A stretch of DNA of 64,000 nt. It comes from Candidatus Protistibacter heckmannii. GTDB lineage: Bacteria; Pseudomonadota; Gammaproteobacteria; Burkholderiales; Burkholderiaceae. Positions 32,691 to 40,896 of this stretch are shown here, piece by piece. A program made the translations under genes and the position numbers. Each line of letters begins with the position of its first letter. Within the stretch, counting starts at the first letter, position 1. The notes under the pieces are model-generated. The model did no database searches. It worked only from the letters and a program-made list of their open reading frames with translations, and had not been told where the DNA came from. The DNA lies in the NCBI GenBank assembly GCA_025050535.1, contig JALBVF010000001.1, positions 372,001 through 436,000 of the forward strand, in the 5' to 3' direction.

Positions 32691-33472
32691 ATGTCCAACA
32701 TCAAGAAGCTGCTCGACCTGGGCGGCAAGAAGGCACTGATCACCGGCGGCTCGCGCGGCCTGGAGCTGCAGATCGCTGAGGCGCTCGGCGAAATGGGCGC
32801 GAGCGTCGTGCTCTCGGCGCGCAAGGAAGACGAGCTGGCCGAGGCGGTCAAGCACCTGAAGGGCCTGGGCATCTAGGCCAGCGCCGTGGCTGCCGACCTA
32901 GGTAAGCATGAGGCCTCCGGCGCGCTCGCGGCCGAGGCGATCAAGCGCCTGGGCCAGGTCGACATCCTGGTGAAAAACGCCGGTGCGACCTGGGGCTCAC
33001 CGGCCGAGGACCATCCCTTCGAGGCCTGGGAAAAGGTGATGAACCTGAACGTGCGCGGCATCTTCCTGCTCAGCCAGGCGATCGGCAAGCATTCGATGAT
33101 CCCGCGCCGCTACAGCAAGATCGTCAACATCGCCTCGATCGCCAGCCTGAAGGGCAACCCACCGGGCACGCTGCAGACGCTGGCCTACAATACGAGCAAG
33201 GGCGCGGTGGTGAATTTCACCCGCGCCATGGCGGGGGAATGGGGGCCTTACGGCATCACGGTGAACGCAATCGCTCCCGGTTTCTTACCCTCCAAAATGA
33301 CGCGCGGCTCGCTGGAGAAGCTGGGTGTGGACAAGCTCTCGGAGGTCTTCCTCGTCGCCGCATCGGCGACGAGGAAGACCTCAAGGGCGCCGCGCTGCTC
33401 TTTGCCTCCGATGCGAGCAAGCATATTACGGGTCAGATCCTGGCCGTGGACGGCGGGGTCAGTGTTGTCTAG
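32691..33472 (+). pseudogene. Short-chain dehydrogenase/reductase, stop and palindromic frameshift
   Basis: The Rossmann Gly motif is TGGSRGLELQIAEALG (usually TGxxxGxG). NAGATWGSPAEDHP and the catalytic Ser (VNIASIAS) and Tyr-x-x-x-Lys (AYNTSKGAVVN) are all present. A TAG near 32873 interrupts LKGLGI-ASAVAADL. Near 33360 the frame is lost inside a 41-bp perfect hairpin and resumes as RRIGDEEDLKGAALLFASDASKHITGQILAVDGGVSVV. The enzyme would oxidise or reduce a hydroxyacyl or alcohol intermediate. The stop lies 11 bp before the thioesterase ATG. Confidence 0.88.
33342..33382. repeat. 19-bp perfect inverted repeat at the SDR frameshift
   Basis: GAGGTCTTCCTCGTCGCCG and its exact reverse complement are separated by CAT. 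The right arm encodes the family sequence GDEEDL; the left arm looks like an inverted copy of it that has overwritten native sequence. The reading frame is lost exactly here. Confidence 0.9.
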
Positions 33473-33483
33473 ATGGGAGCAGC

Positions 33484-33867
33484 ATGAGTTTTCCGGTACG
33501 TATTCCTTTTCTCGAGGATCTGGGGGTTGTTTGCACGAAGGCGGATGCGCAGGGCTGCATCGTCGAGCTGGAAGTGAAGGACAGACATATGAACAGTCTT
33601 GAGGTCGCCCACGGCGGCGTGACGATGACGCTGCTCGACGTGGCCCAGGCCATGGCGGGGCGCTTCGCCGACCCGGACCAGCGCGGCGTGGTGACCATCG
33701 AGATGAAGACCAGCTTCATGCGCCCCGGCACCGGAAAGATGCAGGCCTGCGGCCGCTGCATCCACCGCACCTCCAGCCTGGCCTTCTGCGAGGCGGAGCT
33801 GGTGGATGCGCAGGAGCGCGTGGTGGCGAAGGCGAGCGGAACCTTCAAGTACGTCAGGAAGCATTGA
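33484..33867 (+). CDS. PaaI-family hotdog thioesterase
   Basis: A 127-residue acyl-CoA thioesterase with the family motif HMNSLEVAHGGVTMTLLDVAQAMAG (His-Gly-Gly with a downstream Asp on the hotdog helix). VTIEMKTSFMRPGTGKM forms the central strand. It would release free acids from CoA intermediates of the pathway encoded around it. The ATG lies 11 bp after the SDR stop. The gene is intact, one of the few intact members of this operon. Confidence 0.88.
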   Translation: MSFPVRIPFLEDLGVVCTKADAQGCIVELEVKDRHMNSLEVAHGGVTMTLLDVAQAMAGRFADPDQRGVVTIEMKTSFMRPGTGKMQACGRCIHRTSSLAFCEAELVDAQERVVAKASGTFKYVRKH

Positions 33868-33916
33868 GCAGATCACCAAGCTGATCACGAACATAACGAA
33901 TAGCGAGAGACAAACC

Positions 33917-34925
33917 ATGAGCCAAACCTTCCAATGCATCGTCCTGGCCTCGCGCCTGGCCGGCGCCGTGACCCCCGACAACTTCCGCCTGGAAACCCAG
34001 TCCGTTCCCGAGGTGGGCGAGGGCCAGGTGCTGGTGCGCAATCATTTCCTCTCGCGCGAATCGTTCATGCGCGGGCGCATGAACGATTCGCGCTCCTACG
34101 CTCAGCCCCAGCCGCTCAATGATGTGATGATTGGTAGCACGGTCGGCGAGGTGGTGGCGAGCAAGAACTTAAAGTACCAGCCCGGCGACAAGGTCGTGGC
34201 GATGTTCGGCTGGCAGGAATACGGCCTCTCGGACGGCTCGGGCATGCAGAAGGTGGACACCACACATCTTCCGCTGTCGGCCATCTGGGCTCGGTGGGCA
34301 TGCCGGGCGTCACCGCCTGGTACGGCCTGAACAAGATCTGCGCGCCCAAGGCGGGCGAGACGGTCGCGGTGAGCGCGGCCTCCGGCGCGGTGGGCAGCGT
34401 GGTCGGCCAGCTGGCCAAGCTCAAGGGCTGCCGCGTGGTCGGCTTCGCCGGCGGCAAGGACAAGTGCGACTACGTGGTCAAGGAGCTGGGCTTCGACGCC
34501 TGCGTCGACTACAAGGCGGCGAAGGATCCCAAGGAGCTCTACATGATGCTCAAGGACGCCACGCCCGAAGGCATCGACGGCTATTTCGAGAACGTTGGCG
34601 GCCAGATCCTGGACGCGGTGATGCTGCGCATGAATTCCTTCGGCTGCATCGCGCTGTGCGGCTTCATCGCCGGCTACGACGGCCAGCCGATGCCGATGGC
34701 AAATCCCGCGCGGATGCTGGTCTCGCGCATGAAGGTCGAGGGCTTCATCGTGTCCGAGCACATGGAGGTCTGGCCCGAGGCGCTCAAGGAGCTGGGCATG
34801 GCGGTCGCGATGGGCAAGATCAAGTTCCGCGGAGCGTGGCCGAGGGCCTGGCGAGCGCGCCCGAGGCCTTCATGGGCCTGCTCAAGAGCAAGAATTTCGG
34901 CAAGCAGCTGGTCAAGCTGATCTGA
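33917..34925 (+). pseudogene. NADP-dependent oxidoreductase (MDR family, leukotriene B4 dehydrogenase-like), broken
   Basis: The zinc-independent MDR signature MRGRMNDSRSYAQP is readable, as is the nucleotide-binding loop SAASGAVGSVVGQLAKLKGCRVVGFAGG. The frame is lost near 34285 by loss of one C (LPLSA-HLGSVGMPGVTAWYGL) and again near 34835 (KIKFR-SVAEGLASAPEAF). The residues before MRGRMND read SRESF where the family usually has a DPY-type sequence, and this altered segment is one arm of a 40-bp hairpin. The enzyme class reduces alpha,beta-unsaturated carbonyls. Confidence 0.88.
34054..34093. repeat. 19-bp perfect inverted repeat in the oxidoreductase pseudogene
   Basis: GCGCGAATCGTTCATGCGC and its exact reverse complement are separated by GG. 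The right arm encodes the conserved RMNDSR; the left arm encodes SRESFMR where family members have a DPYMR-like sequence. This looks like an in-frame inverted copy that rewrote conserved residues. Confidence 0.9.
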
Positions 34926-34953
34926 ACGCAGGCACAGGGACGAGGAGACGCAC

Positions 34954-35688
34954 ATGAACGCACCCGACAGACCCAGCATCATGGCCCCGGCGGGCCTGCC
35001 GAAGCCGCCGCAGTTCGACAAGGTCGAGGACGAGCGCCTGCACCGCAAGCAGTGGCTGGCGGTGGCCTTCCGACTGTTCTCCAAGTTCGGCTTCGACGAG
35101 GGCGTAGCCGACCACATCACGGCGCGTGATCCCGAGCACACCGACACCTTCTGGGTGAATCCCTTCGGCGTGCATTTCAGCCAGGTGAAGGTGTCTAACC
35201 TGATCCGTTGCGACGACGAGGGCAACGTCGTCGAGGGCAAGCATCCGTTGAACCGCGCAGCCTTCGCCATCCATTCGCGCCTGCACATGGCCCGCCCCTT
35301 CTCGGCCCTGGGCCGGCTGCTGGAGATGATCAGCCAGGACCATGCGCTCTACGATGACTTCGGCGGCGTGGTGGTCGAGCTCGACGAGGGCAAGCGCATC
35401 GCCAAGGCCCTGGGCAAGAACAAGGCGGCCATCCTGCAGAACCACGGCCTGCTGACCGTGGGCAAGACGGTGGACGAGGCGGCCTGGTGGTTCATCTGCA
35501 TGGAGCGCTCCTCCCATGTGCAGCTGCTGACGGAAGCCGCGGTGCGCCCCGGCGAGAAGCTCAAGCTCATCAACGAGAAGGCGGCCGAGCAGTACTTCAA
35601 CATCGTCGGTTCGTCCTTCTCGGGCTGGTTCCAGTTTCAGCCGCTGTACGTGCGGATACTCAAGGAGCAGCCGGATTTCCTCAACTAA
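34954..35688 (+). CDS. Class II aldolase/adducin-family protein lacking the metal-binding site
   Basis: An open frame of 244 residues aligning with class II aldolase/adducin proteins: HRKQWLAVAFRLFSKFGFDEGVADHITARDPEHTDTFWVNPFGVHFSQV and AAILQNHGLLTVGKTVDEAAWWFICME. After AAFAIHSRLHMARP the usual stretch with the zinc-binding His-x-His is missing, and the sequence jumps to FSALGRLLEMISQD. About six more residues are missing before DHALYDDFGGVV. Both losses are in frame, so the gene looks intact by ORF length but should be catalytically dead. It may be a pseudogene in disguise. The original substrate is unknown. Confidence 0.8.
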   Translation: MNAPDRPSIMAPAGLPKPPQFDKVEDERLHRKQWLAVAFRLFSKFGFDEGVADHITARDPEHTDTFWVNPFGVHFSQVKVSNLIRCDDEGNVVEGKHPLNRAAFAIHSRLHMARPFSALGRLLEMISQDHALYDDFGGVVVELDEGKRIAKALGKNKAAILQNHGLLTVGKTVDEAAWWFICMERSSHVQLLTEAAVRPGEKLKLINEKAAEQYFNIVGSSFSGWFQFQPLYVRILKEQPDFLN

Positions 35689-35759
35689 TTTTTCGTGACG
35701 GGCAAGCCGGCCGATCCAGGCAAGAGCAGACAAAAGATCAAACAGAAGCAGGAGACAAC

Positions 35760-36662
35760 GTGAAAGAGTACCGGGGCAGGGTGACGGTGATCACCGGCGG
35801 GGCGTCGGGCTTCGGCCTGGAGTTCGCGCGCATCGGCGCGCGGCGCGGCATGAAGATGGTGCTGGCCGACGTGCAGCAGGGTGCGCTGGACGTGGCGGTG
35901 GCGGAGATCAAGGGCATGGGCGCGGCGGTGATTGGCGTGCGCTGAGACGTCTCCAGGTTGGAGGAGGTGCAGGTGCTGGCGGACGCGGCGATGCGCGAAT
36001 TCGGCACGGTTAACCTGGTGTTCAACAACGCGGGCGTCGGCAGCGGCGGTCTGGTCTGGGAAAACAGCGACAAGGACTGGGAATGGGTGCTGGGGGCCAA
36101 TCTCTGGGGCGTGGTGCACGGCGTGCGCATCTTCACGCCGCTGATGCTGGCCGCCGCGCAGAAGGACCCGTCCTATGAGGGCCATATCGTGAACACCGCA
36201 TCGATGGCCGGCCTGCTCAACGCGCTGAACATGGGCGTGTACAACGCCTCCAAGGCGGCCATGGTGTTGCTTTCCGAAACGCTCTATCACGACCTGTCGC
36301 TGGTGACCGAACAGATCCACTGCTCGGTGCTCTGCCCGTATTTCGTGCCCACGGGCATCAGCAAGTCGGGCCGCAACCGTCCCGGCGACCTCGCCAACAC
36401 GGGCGCGCCGACGCGCTCGCAGTTGATCGCCCAGGCCAATTCCGACAAGGCCGTTGGCTCGGGCAAGCTGACCGTGGCCGACATCGGAAAGATGGTCTTC
36501 GACGCCATCGAAAAGGACGGCTTCTTCATCTATTCGAATCCGCACGCCCTGGTCGGCCGGCAGACGCGCATGGAAGACTCGCTTCAGCAGCGCACCTCCT
36601 CGGACCCCTTCGTCGGCAAGCCAGAGCTGCGGGCGAAGCTCAAGGCCGCCCTGGCGGGCTGA
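35760..36662 (+). pseudogene. Short-chain dehydrogenase/reductase, nonsense mutated
   Basis: The GTG at 35760, with AGGAG upstream, begins KEYRGRVTVITGGASGFGLEFARIGARRG, a classical SDR cofactor loop. A TGA at 35943 (Cys expected, GVR-C-DVSRLEE) is the only visible lesion. The rest of the frame has FNNAGVGSGG, the catalytic Ser (NTASMAG) and VYNASKAAMVLL with Tyr and Lys. It ends at 36662, 16 bp before the epoxide-hydrolase-like gene. The product would act on a hydroxy or keto intermediate. Confidence 0.9.
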
Positions 36663-36678
36663 CGGAAAGGACGCGCGC

Positions 36679-36990
36679 ATGTCCTCGCATCCCCATCATC
36701 CGCATCAGGGCAAATTTGCGGCGCTGCAAAACGGCATGCGCCTGCACTACGCCGACTGCGGCGAGAAGGGCAAGCCGCTGCTGCTGTTCGTGCACGGCTT
36801 CCCGGAGTTCTGGATGGAATGGGCTGAGCTGATTCCGGCCTTCGAGGACTCGCATTACGTGGTCGCGCCGGATCTGCGCGGCTTCAATCTCTCGTCCAAG
36901 CCGGCCGAGGTCGACGCCTACAAGCCCAAGCACATCGTCGAGGACATCAAGCAGCTGGGGGCGGCGCTCGGCTATGAGCGCTGCACGCTA
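36679..36990 (+). pseudogene. Epoxide-hydrolase-like alpha/beta hydrolase, 5' half (truncated by IS copy B)
   Basis: The 104 codons up to the TA at 36989-36990 read as the N-terminus of an epoxide-hydrolase-like enzyme, with MRLHYADCGEKGKPLLLFVHGFPEFW (HGFPE oxyanion motif) and VVAPDLRGFNLSSKP. The frame runs on into the IS for a few codons and stops. The remaining 3' half is at 14413-15047 on the opposite strand. The junction codons rejoin as ERCTL-VAYDWGG with no base missing. Confidence 0.92.
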
Positions 36991-38113
36991 TTGATCCGGC
37001 AGGAAGAAGTTTTCATGCGGCGTATTTGACGCTGGAATCCTGGAAGTAGGATTTCACGCGTTCAGGATGGGTTTCGATGAACGCCATGTGGTTCTTTGCT
37101 GCTGCGTGTAATTTGGCCTTTGTTCTGACGGGGACTCGTGTGCTGATGACATGTTTCAGGTCGGCGTTGAGTCGCTCATCCAGATTGAGCTCCGGGCTGT
37201 AGCTTGGCAGGTAAAAGACTTCGATGTCGGCTTGGTGCTCGGCAAGCCATGCCTTGACCGGCTTGCGGTGATGCACGCTGAGGTTGTCGATGATCAGGAA
37301 CACTTTCTTTCCCGCGCGCTTGCCATCGGCCACCAGCACCTCGAAGAGCTCGATGAGCTTCTCGTGGTTAAAGGCACCATCGATGATCATCCAGCTTGCC
37401 TTGCCCTGATTGGTCACTGTGGAAATCATCGACAGCTTCTGTCGCGTACCTCTAACCGCCATCGTGACCTGGGTTTTCCCTTTGGGAGCATAACTGCGGC
37501 CCCGCACATCCGTATTCACCAACGCGGTTTCGTCACCCCAGTGAATCTCGCCACCTTTGGCCTTGGCACGCTTCTCGATGGCCGGATACTCCTGATCGAT
37601 CCACTGCTTGACAGCCTCCGGTCGCTGTTCGTAAGCGCGCTTGATCTGCTTTTTCGGCGTGAAACCCCAGCGCTTGAGGTAGTCTCCGACCGCACGTATT
37701 GAGAGTCTGAACGCGTATTCCTGTTCGATGAACAGCATGACCGCGCCTCGCGTCCAGAGCGCAGATTCCATCTTCAACTGCTCCGGACGTTTGTCGCAGA
37801 TCGTGCGCCGGATTGCTTCTTCTTGATCCGCATTCAGCCGTCTTCCGTCTCCTGGCGTACGAGCTCGTTGGCACGGCTTCAGGGTCGCCGCGCCCCCTTC
37901 TTCATAGAGATCAATGGCCAGTCGAGCCGCCGGGTAACTCAGCCCTGTCAACTCCACGATGGCCATGACTCCGTATCCATTCCGATGCAACCTAACGACC
38001 TGCTTTCGCCTCTCGTGCAGTTGCTCCAGTTTCTGGTATCGAGCGTCTTCTTTTTCTATGCCAATTCGATGCATTAAATGATAATAAGTTAAATCTTTAT
38101 ATTGCCGCGTCAA
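36991..38113 (-). mobile_element. IS630-family element, copy B (1123 bp), intact
   Basis: It is bounded by TA at 36989-36990 and 38114-38115. The ends are TTGATCCGGCAGGAAGAAG on the left and, as reverse complement, TTGACGCGGCAATATAAAG on the right, imperfect inverted repeats. It is nearly identical to copy A in opposite orientation, with the same length. Its transposase is complete, so this copy could be mobile and could act on copy A's ends. One flank is the epoxide-hydrolase-like gene, the other the stop codon of a kinase gene. Confidence 0.94.
37013..38074 (-). CDS. IS630 family transposase, full length
   Basis: A 353-residue transposase. It has an N-terminal helix-turn-helix (KQVVRLHRNGYGVMAIVELTGLS), a winged-helix type second domain (EEAIRRTICDKRPEQLKMESALWTRGAV) and a DDE catalytic domain. 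The acidic residues lie in IHWGDETALV, FLIIDNLSVHH and YSPELNLDERLNADLK. The start is the ATG at 38074 inside the element; an upstream in-frame extension lies outside the IS and is not part of the gene. Compared with copy A it keeps the GAA codon where A has TAA. Confidence 0.92.
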   Translation of the reverse strand: MHRIGIEKEDARYQKLEQLHERRKQVVRLHRNGYGVMAIVELTGLSYPAARLAIDLYEEGGAATLKPCQRARTPGDGRRLNADQEEAIRRTICDKRPEQLKMESALWTRGAVMLFIEQEYAFRLSIRAVGDYLKRWGFTPKKQIKRAYEQRPEAVKQWIDQEYPAIEKRAKAKGGEIHWGDETALVNTDVRGRSYAPKGKTQVTMAVRGTRQKLSMISTVTNQGKASWMIIDGAFNHEKLIELFEVLVADGKRAGKKVFLIIDNLSVHHRKPVKAWLAEHQADIEVFYLPSYSPELNLDERLNADLKHVISTRVPVRTKAKLHAAAKNHMAFIETHPERVKSYFQDSSVKYAA

Positions 38114-38696
38114 TAGTCCTTCAGATACGCGAAGAGCGCGTCCTCGTCCGCCGCCGCGGGCGCGGTGTTGTCGAAGATGCGAAGCTCGGGATAGGCGGCC
38201 GGGTCGGGGCAAAAGAGCCGCTGCCGGTAGTCCTCCCAGTGTGCAAGCTTGTAGGCGTCGAGCGGATTGCCGCGCGCCTCGGATGCACCGCCGCGCTTAA
38301 TCCTCCTGCAACTGCACCCAGACCGGGCGCAGTTGTGCGCCCTCCGGCAGGCAGGCCCAGGCGGGATCGAGCAGCCTGTGCGCCTTGATCTCCTTGGACA
38401 GCGGTCCGACCACGATCACGCTCACCCCCAGCCGCAGGTTTTCCCGCGCCATGTCGAGCATGCCCTGGTATTCGGGGGCGCGCAGATGCTGGAGATATTC
38501 GGGGCTGTCGCGGTCGTTGGGATCGACCGCGGATCACGCCCATCACGGCCGAACTGTATTTGCCGTAGAGGGTGTCCTTGTCGAGGAGGCAGGTGTGGAT
38601 GCCAGCCTGGAGCAGGCGCGGCAGCATGCGTTTGGCCAGGGTGGTCTTGCCGGTGCCGGCATGGCCGCAGAACACGATCAACTTGGTTTTCGTCAT
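38110..38696 (-). pseudogene. P-loop AAA/adenylylsulfate-kinase-like ATPase, two frameshifts
   Basis: The P-loop is FCGHAGTGKTTLAKRMLP (residues 9-26), followed by the DKDTLYGKYSS segment. Near 38523 an inserted T breaks VMGVIRG-DPNDRDSPEYLQHL. Near 38305 a stop and a second inserted base break WVQLQED-ARRR. The C-terminus GNPLDAYKLAHWEDYRQRLF continues to FAYLKD. The two insertions bring the reconstructed frame back to 193 codons. The native stop TAG was hit by IS copy B at its TA, so the frame now reads Tyr then TGA inside the IS. The phosphoryl acceptor is unknown. Confidence 0.8.
38509..38531. repeat. 8-bp perfect inverted repeat created by a one-base insertion
   Basis: CGCGGTCG and CGACCGCG flank the 7-nt loop TTGGGAT (plus strand). 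The inferred ancestral coding sequence (GGC GAT) lacks one base of this arm. The inserted T both breaks the kinase frame and completes the palindrome. Confidence 0.75.
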
Positions 38697-38780
38697 GCGC
38701 GCCAGTGTAAATCCTCACAAGGAAAGCACGGTCGTTTATTTATAATGTGAGCCAATAATTACAAGATCCCAGGAGACTGT

Positions 38781-40515
38781 ATGTCCCTCCCCGCCGCCCG
38801 TCCCCACAAGCAGTTCTGGCTCCACAAGATCCCGCAGGACATCACGCTGCCGGAGACCTCGCTGTGGCGCAATCTCGAAGTCTCGGCGATGCGCTATCCC
38901 GACAAGGCGGCGACGGTCTTCTTCGGTGCGAGCCTTTCCTTCGGCGAACTCAAGCGCCAGACCGAGGCCATCGCCGGCTGGCTGCAGAAGCAGGGCGTGG
39001 TCAAGGGCGACAGGGTGCTGGTCTACATGCAGAACTACCCGCAGTTCATCGCCGCCTGCTACGGCATCCTGCGCGCGGACGCGATCTACGTGCCGGTCAA
39101 TCCAATGAACCGCGCCGACGAATTCGTCCATTACTTCACCGACGCCGGCGCCAAGATCGCGCTGTGCTCGGCGGAGCTCGCGCAGCGCGTGATCGACGCC
39201 AATGCCGAGGTGCCGCCCGAGCGCCGGCTGCAGCACATCGTCGTGACCCGATACGACGAGGCGCTGCCCAAGACCTTTCCGCATCCGGAGGACGCATTGC
39301 CGCCCGCGCTGCAGCCGCTGTGCGAAGCGCCCGCCACGCTGCCTGGCGGCGCCAATGAGCACGCTGGCGCGATGTGCTTGACCAGGCCATCGCGCCGCAA
39401 GCCAATCTGGCCGGCCCCGACGATCTCGCCTGCATGCCCTACACCTCCGGTTTCCCCAAGGGCTGCATGCACACCAACCGCACGGTGATGCACAACACCA
39501 TCGGCGGCTGCCTCTGGGGCCAATCCGGCGAGGACGAGCGGGTGCTCTCCGTGGTGCCGCTGTTTCACGTCACCGGCATGGTCTACGGCATGCACGCGCC
39601 GCTGTATTCCGGCGCCACCGTTGTCATGCTGCCGCGCTGGGACCGCGACACCGCGGGCAGCTACATTTCGCGCTACAAGATCACACACTGGACGAACATC
39701 CCGACGATGGTGATCGCCCTGCTCGCCAGCCCGCGCATGCCGGGGTTCGACCTGAGCTGCATCTCCAGCATCAGCGGCGGCGGCGCGGCCATGCCGGCGG
39801 TCATCGCCGAGCGCTTGCGCGACCAGTACGGCCTGAACTATCAGGAAGGCTACGGCCTGTCCGAGACCATTGCGCCCACGCACAGCAATCCGCCCGAGCG
39901 CGTGAAGCTGCAATGCCTGGGCATCCCCACCTTTGGCACCGATGCGCGCATCGTCGATCCGCAGACGCTCAAGGAGCTGGGCCAAAACGAAGTGGGCGAT
40001 ATCATCGTCAATGGCCCGCAGGTCTTCAAGGGCTACTGGGGCAAGCCGGAAGCCACCGCCGAAGCCTTCATCGACTTCGAGGGCAAGAAGTTCTTCCGCA
40101 CCGGCGACCTGGGCTTCGTCGACGAGGAAGGCTATTTCTTCATCATCGACCGCCTCAAGCGCATGATCAACGCCTCGGGCTACAAAGTCTGGCCGGCCGA
40201 GGTGGAGAACCTCATGTACCGCCATCCCGACATCCAGGCAGCCTGCATCATCGGCACCCGCTACGCCTACCGCGGCGAAACGGTGAAGGCCGTCGTCGTG
40301 CTGCGCGCGCATGCTAAGGAAACGGCCACCGCCGAGCAGATCATCGACTGGTGCAAGGAGCACATGGCCGCCTACAAATACCCGCATTCGGTCGAGTTCA
40401 TTGACGCTCTGCCCAAGTCGGGTTCGGGCAAGGTCATGTGGCGGCTGCTGCAGGAAAAGGAAAACGCGCCCGTCTCGCGGAATCGGACAAGGCGGCAGCA
40501 AAAGCATCGACCTGA
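38781..40515 (+). pseudogene. Long-chain acyl-CoA ligase (AMP-forming), frameshifted with damaged P-loop
   Basis: The sequence reads as an AMP-dependent synthetase: LSFGELKRQTEAIAGWLQKQGV and YVPVNPMNRADEF, later EGYGLSETIAPTHSNP, GYWGKPEATAEAF, FRTGDLGFVDEEGYFFIIDRLKRMI and the catalytic-Lys region LPKSGSGKVMWRLLQEKE. A frameshift lies near 39375 (WRDVLDQAIAPQANLAG resumes). The AMP-binding P-loop reads YTSGFPKGCMH where YTSGTTGxPKG is expected, a small in-frame loss of TTG. A second frameshift near 40471 extends the C-terminus; the native end is the TGA at 40513. It would activate a carboxylic acid to its CoA ester. Confidence 0.9.
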
Positions 40516-40614
40516 GTCAGAGAAACCCCAGAAACAGGCCGTTGGGGGCGCGCTCTCGAATTTTCACAATGTAAAAATAAGGCGCCCAGCTTATAAATTG
40601 TGCATTTCTTTCGA

Positions 40615-40620
40615 TACAAT
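40615..40620 (+). promoter_or_regulatory. Possible promoter -10 (TACAAT) of the secreted small peptide
   Basis: An AT-rich region (40560-40674) precedes the small peptide gene in this GC-rich genome. TACAAT at 40615-40620 is a good -10 match 55 bp before the ATG. No convincing -35 hexamer is seen at 17 bp. The ribosome-binding site GGAG is at about 40663. Confidence 0.35.
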
Positions 40621-40674
40621 CTGCGATGCTTAAGAAATTGCGCATTTTTAAAAAATAAACTCTGGAGTTTTTAA

Positions 40675-40830
40675 ATGAGCAAACTGATCACTGCCCTGAT
40701 CGCTGGCCTGTTCGCAACCGCTGCTTTCGCCGCTGACGCCCCGAAGACCGACGCCGCCAAGGACGCTCCGAAGGCTGAAGCCAAGAAGGAAGAGAAGAAG
40801 GCTGAAAAGAAGGAAGAAGCCAAGAAGTAA
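40675..40830 (+). CDS. Small secreted Lys/Glu/Ala-rich peptide (51 residues)
   Basis: The protein begins MSKLITALIAGLFATAAFAA, a clear Sec signal peptide with an AFA-A cleavage site after about residue 19. The mature part of about 32 residues consists almost only of Ala, Lys, Glu, Asp and Pro in AKKEEKK/AEKKEE-like repeats. Such a chain should be disordered or a single charged helix in the periplasm. It has its own AT-rich upstream region, a ribosome-binding site GGAG and a strong terminator, so it is a monocistronic and probably well-expressed gene. The function is unknown. Similar small Lys/Ala-rich exported proteins are known in Burkholderiales. Confidence 0.82.
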   Translation: MSKLITALIAGLFATAAFAADAPKTDAAKDAPKAEAKKEEKKAEKKEEAKK

Positions 40831-40854
40831 TTCTGGCTTCGAGACTTGATCTCG

Positions 40855-40886
40855 ATAAAAAAGCGCCCCTCGGGGCGCTTTTTTAT
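40855..40886. terminator. Strong bidirectional intrinsic terminator
   Basis: The perfect inverted repeat ATAAAAAAGCGCCCC-TC-GGGGCGCTTTTTTAT has a GC stem core flanked by A and T runs. It lies between the small peptide gene (plus) and glnS (minus, ends 40897), so it can end transcription from both sides. Confidence 0.93.
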
Positions 40887-40896
40887 CCCGCGTGGA

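Noticed and set aside
37013-38212. Longer transposase start upstream of copy B
   Set aside because: The extra N-terminal codons lie outside the IS in kinase sequence and do not resemble transposase.
40516-40633. Extension of the acyl-CoA ligase frame to 40633
   Set aside because: A two-base insertion near 40471 causes the run-on; the native frame ends at the TGA at 40513.
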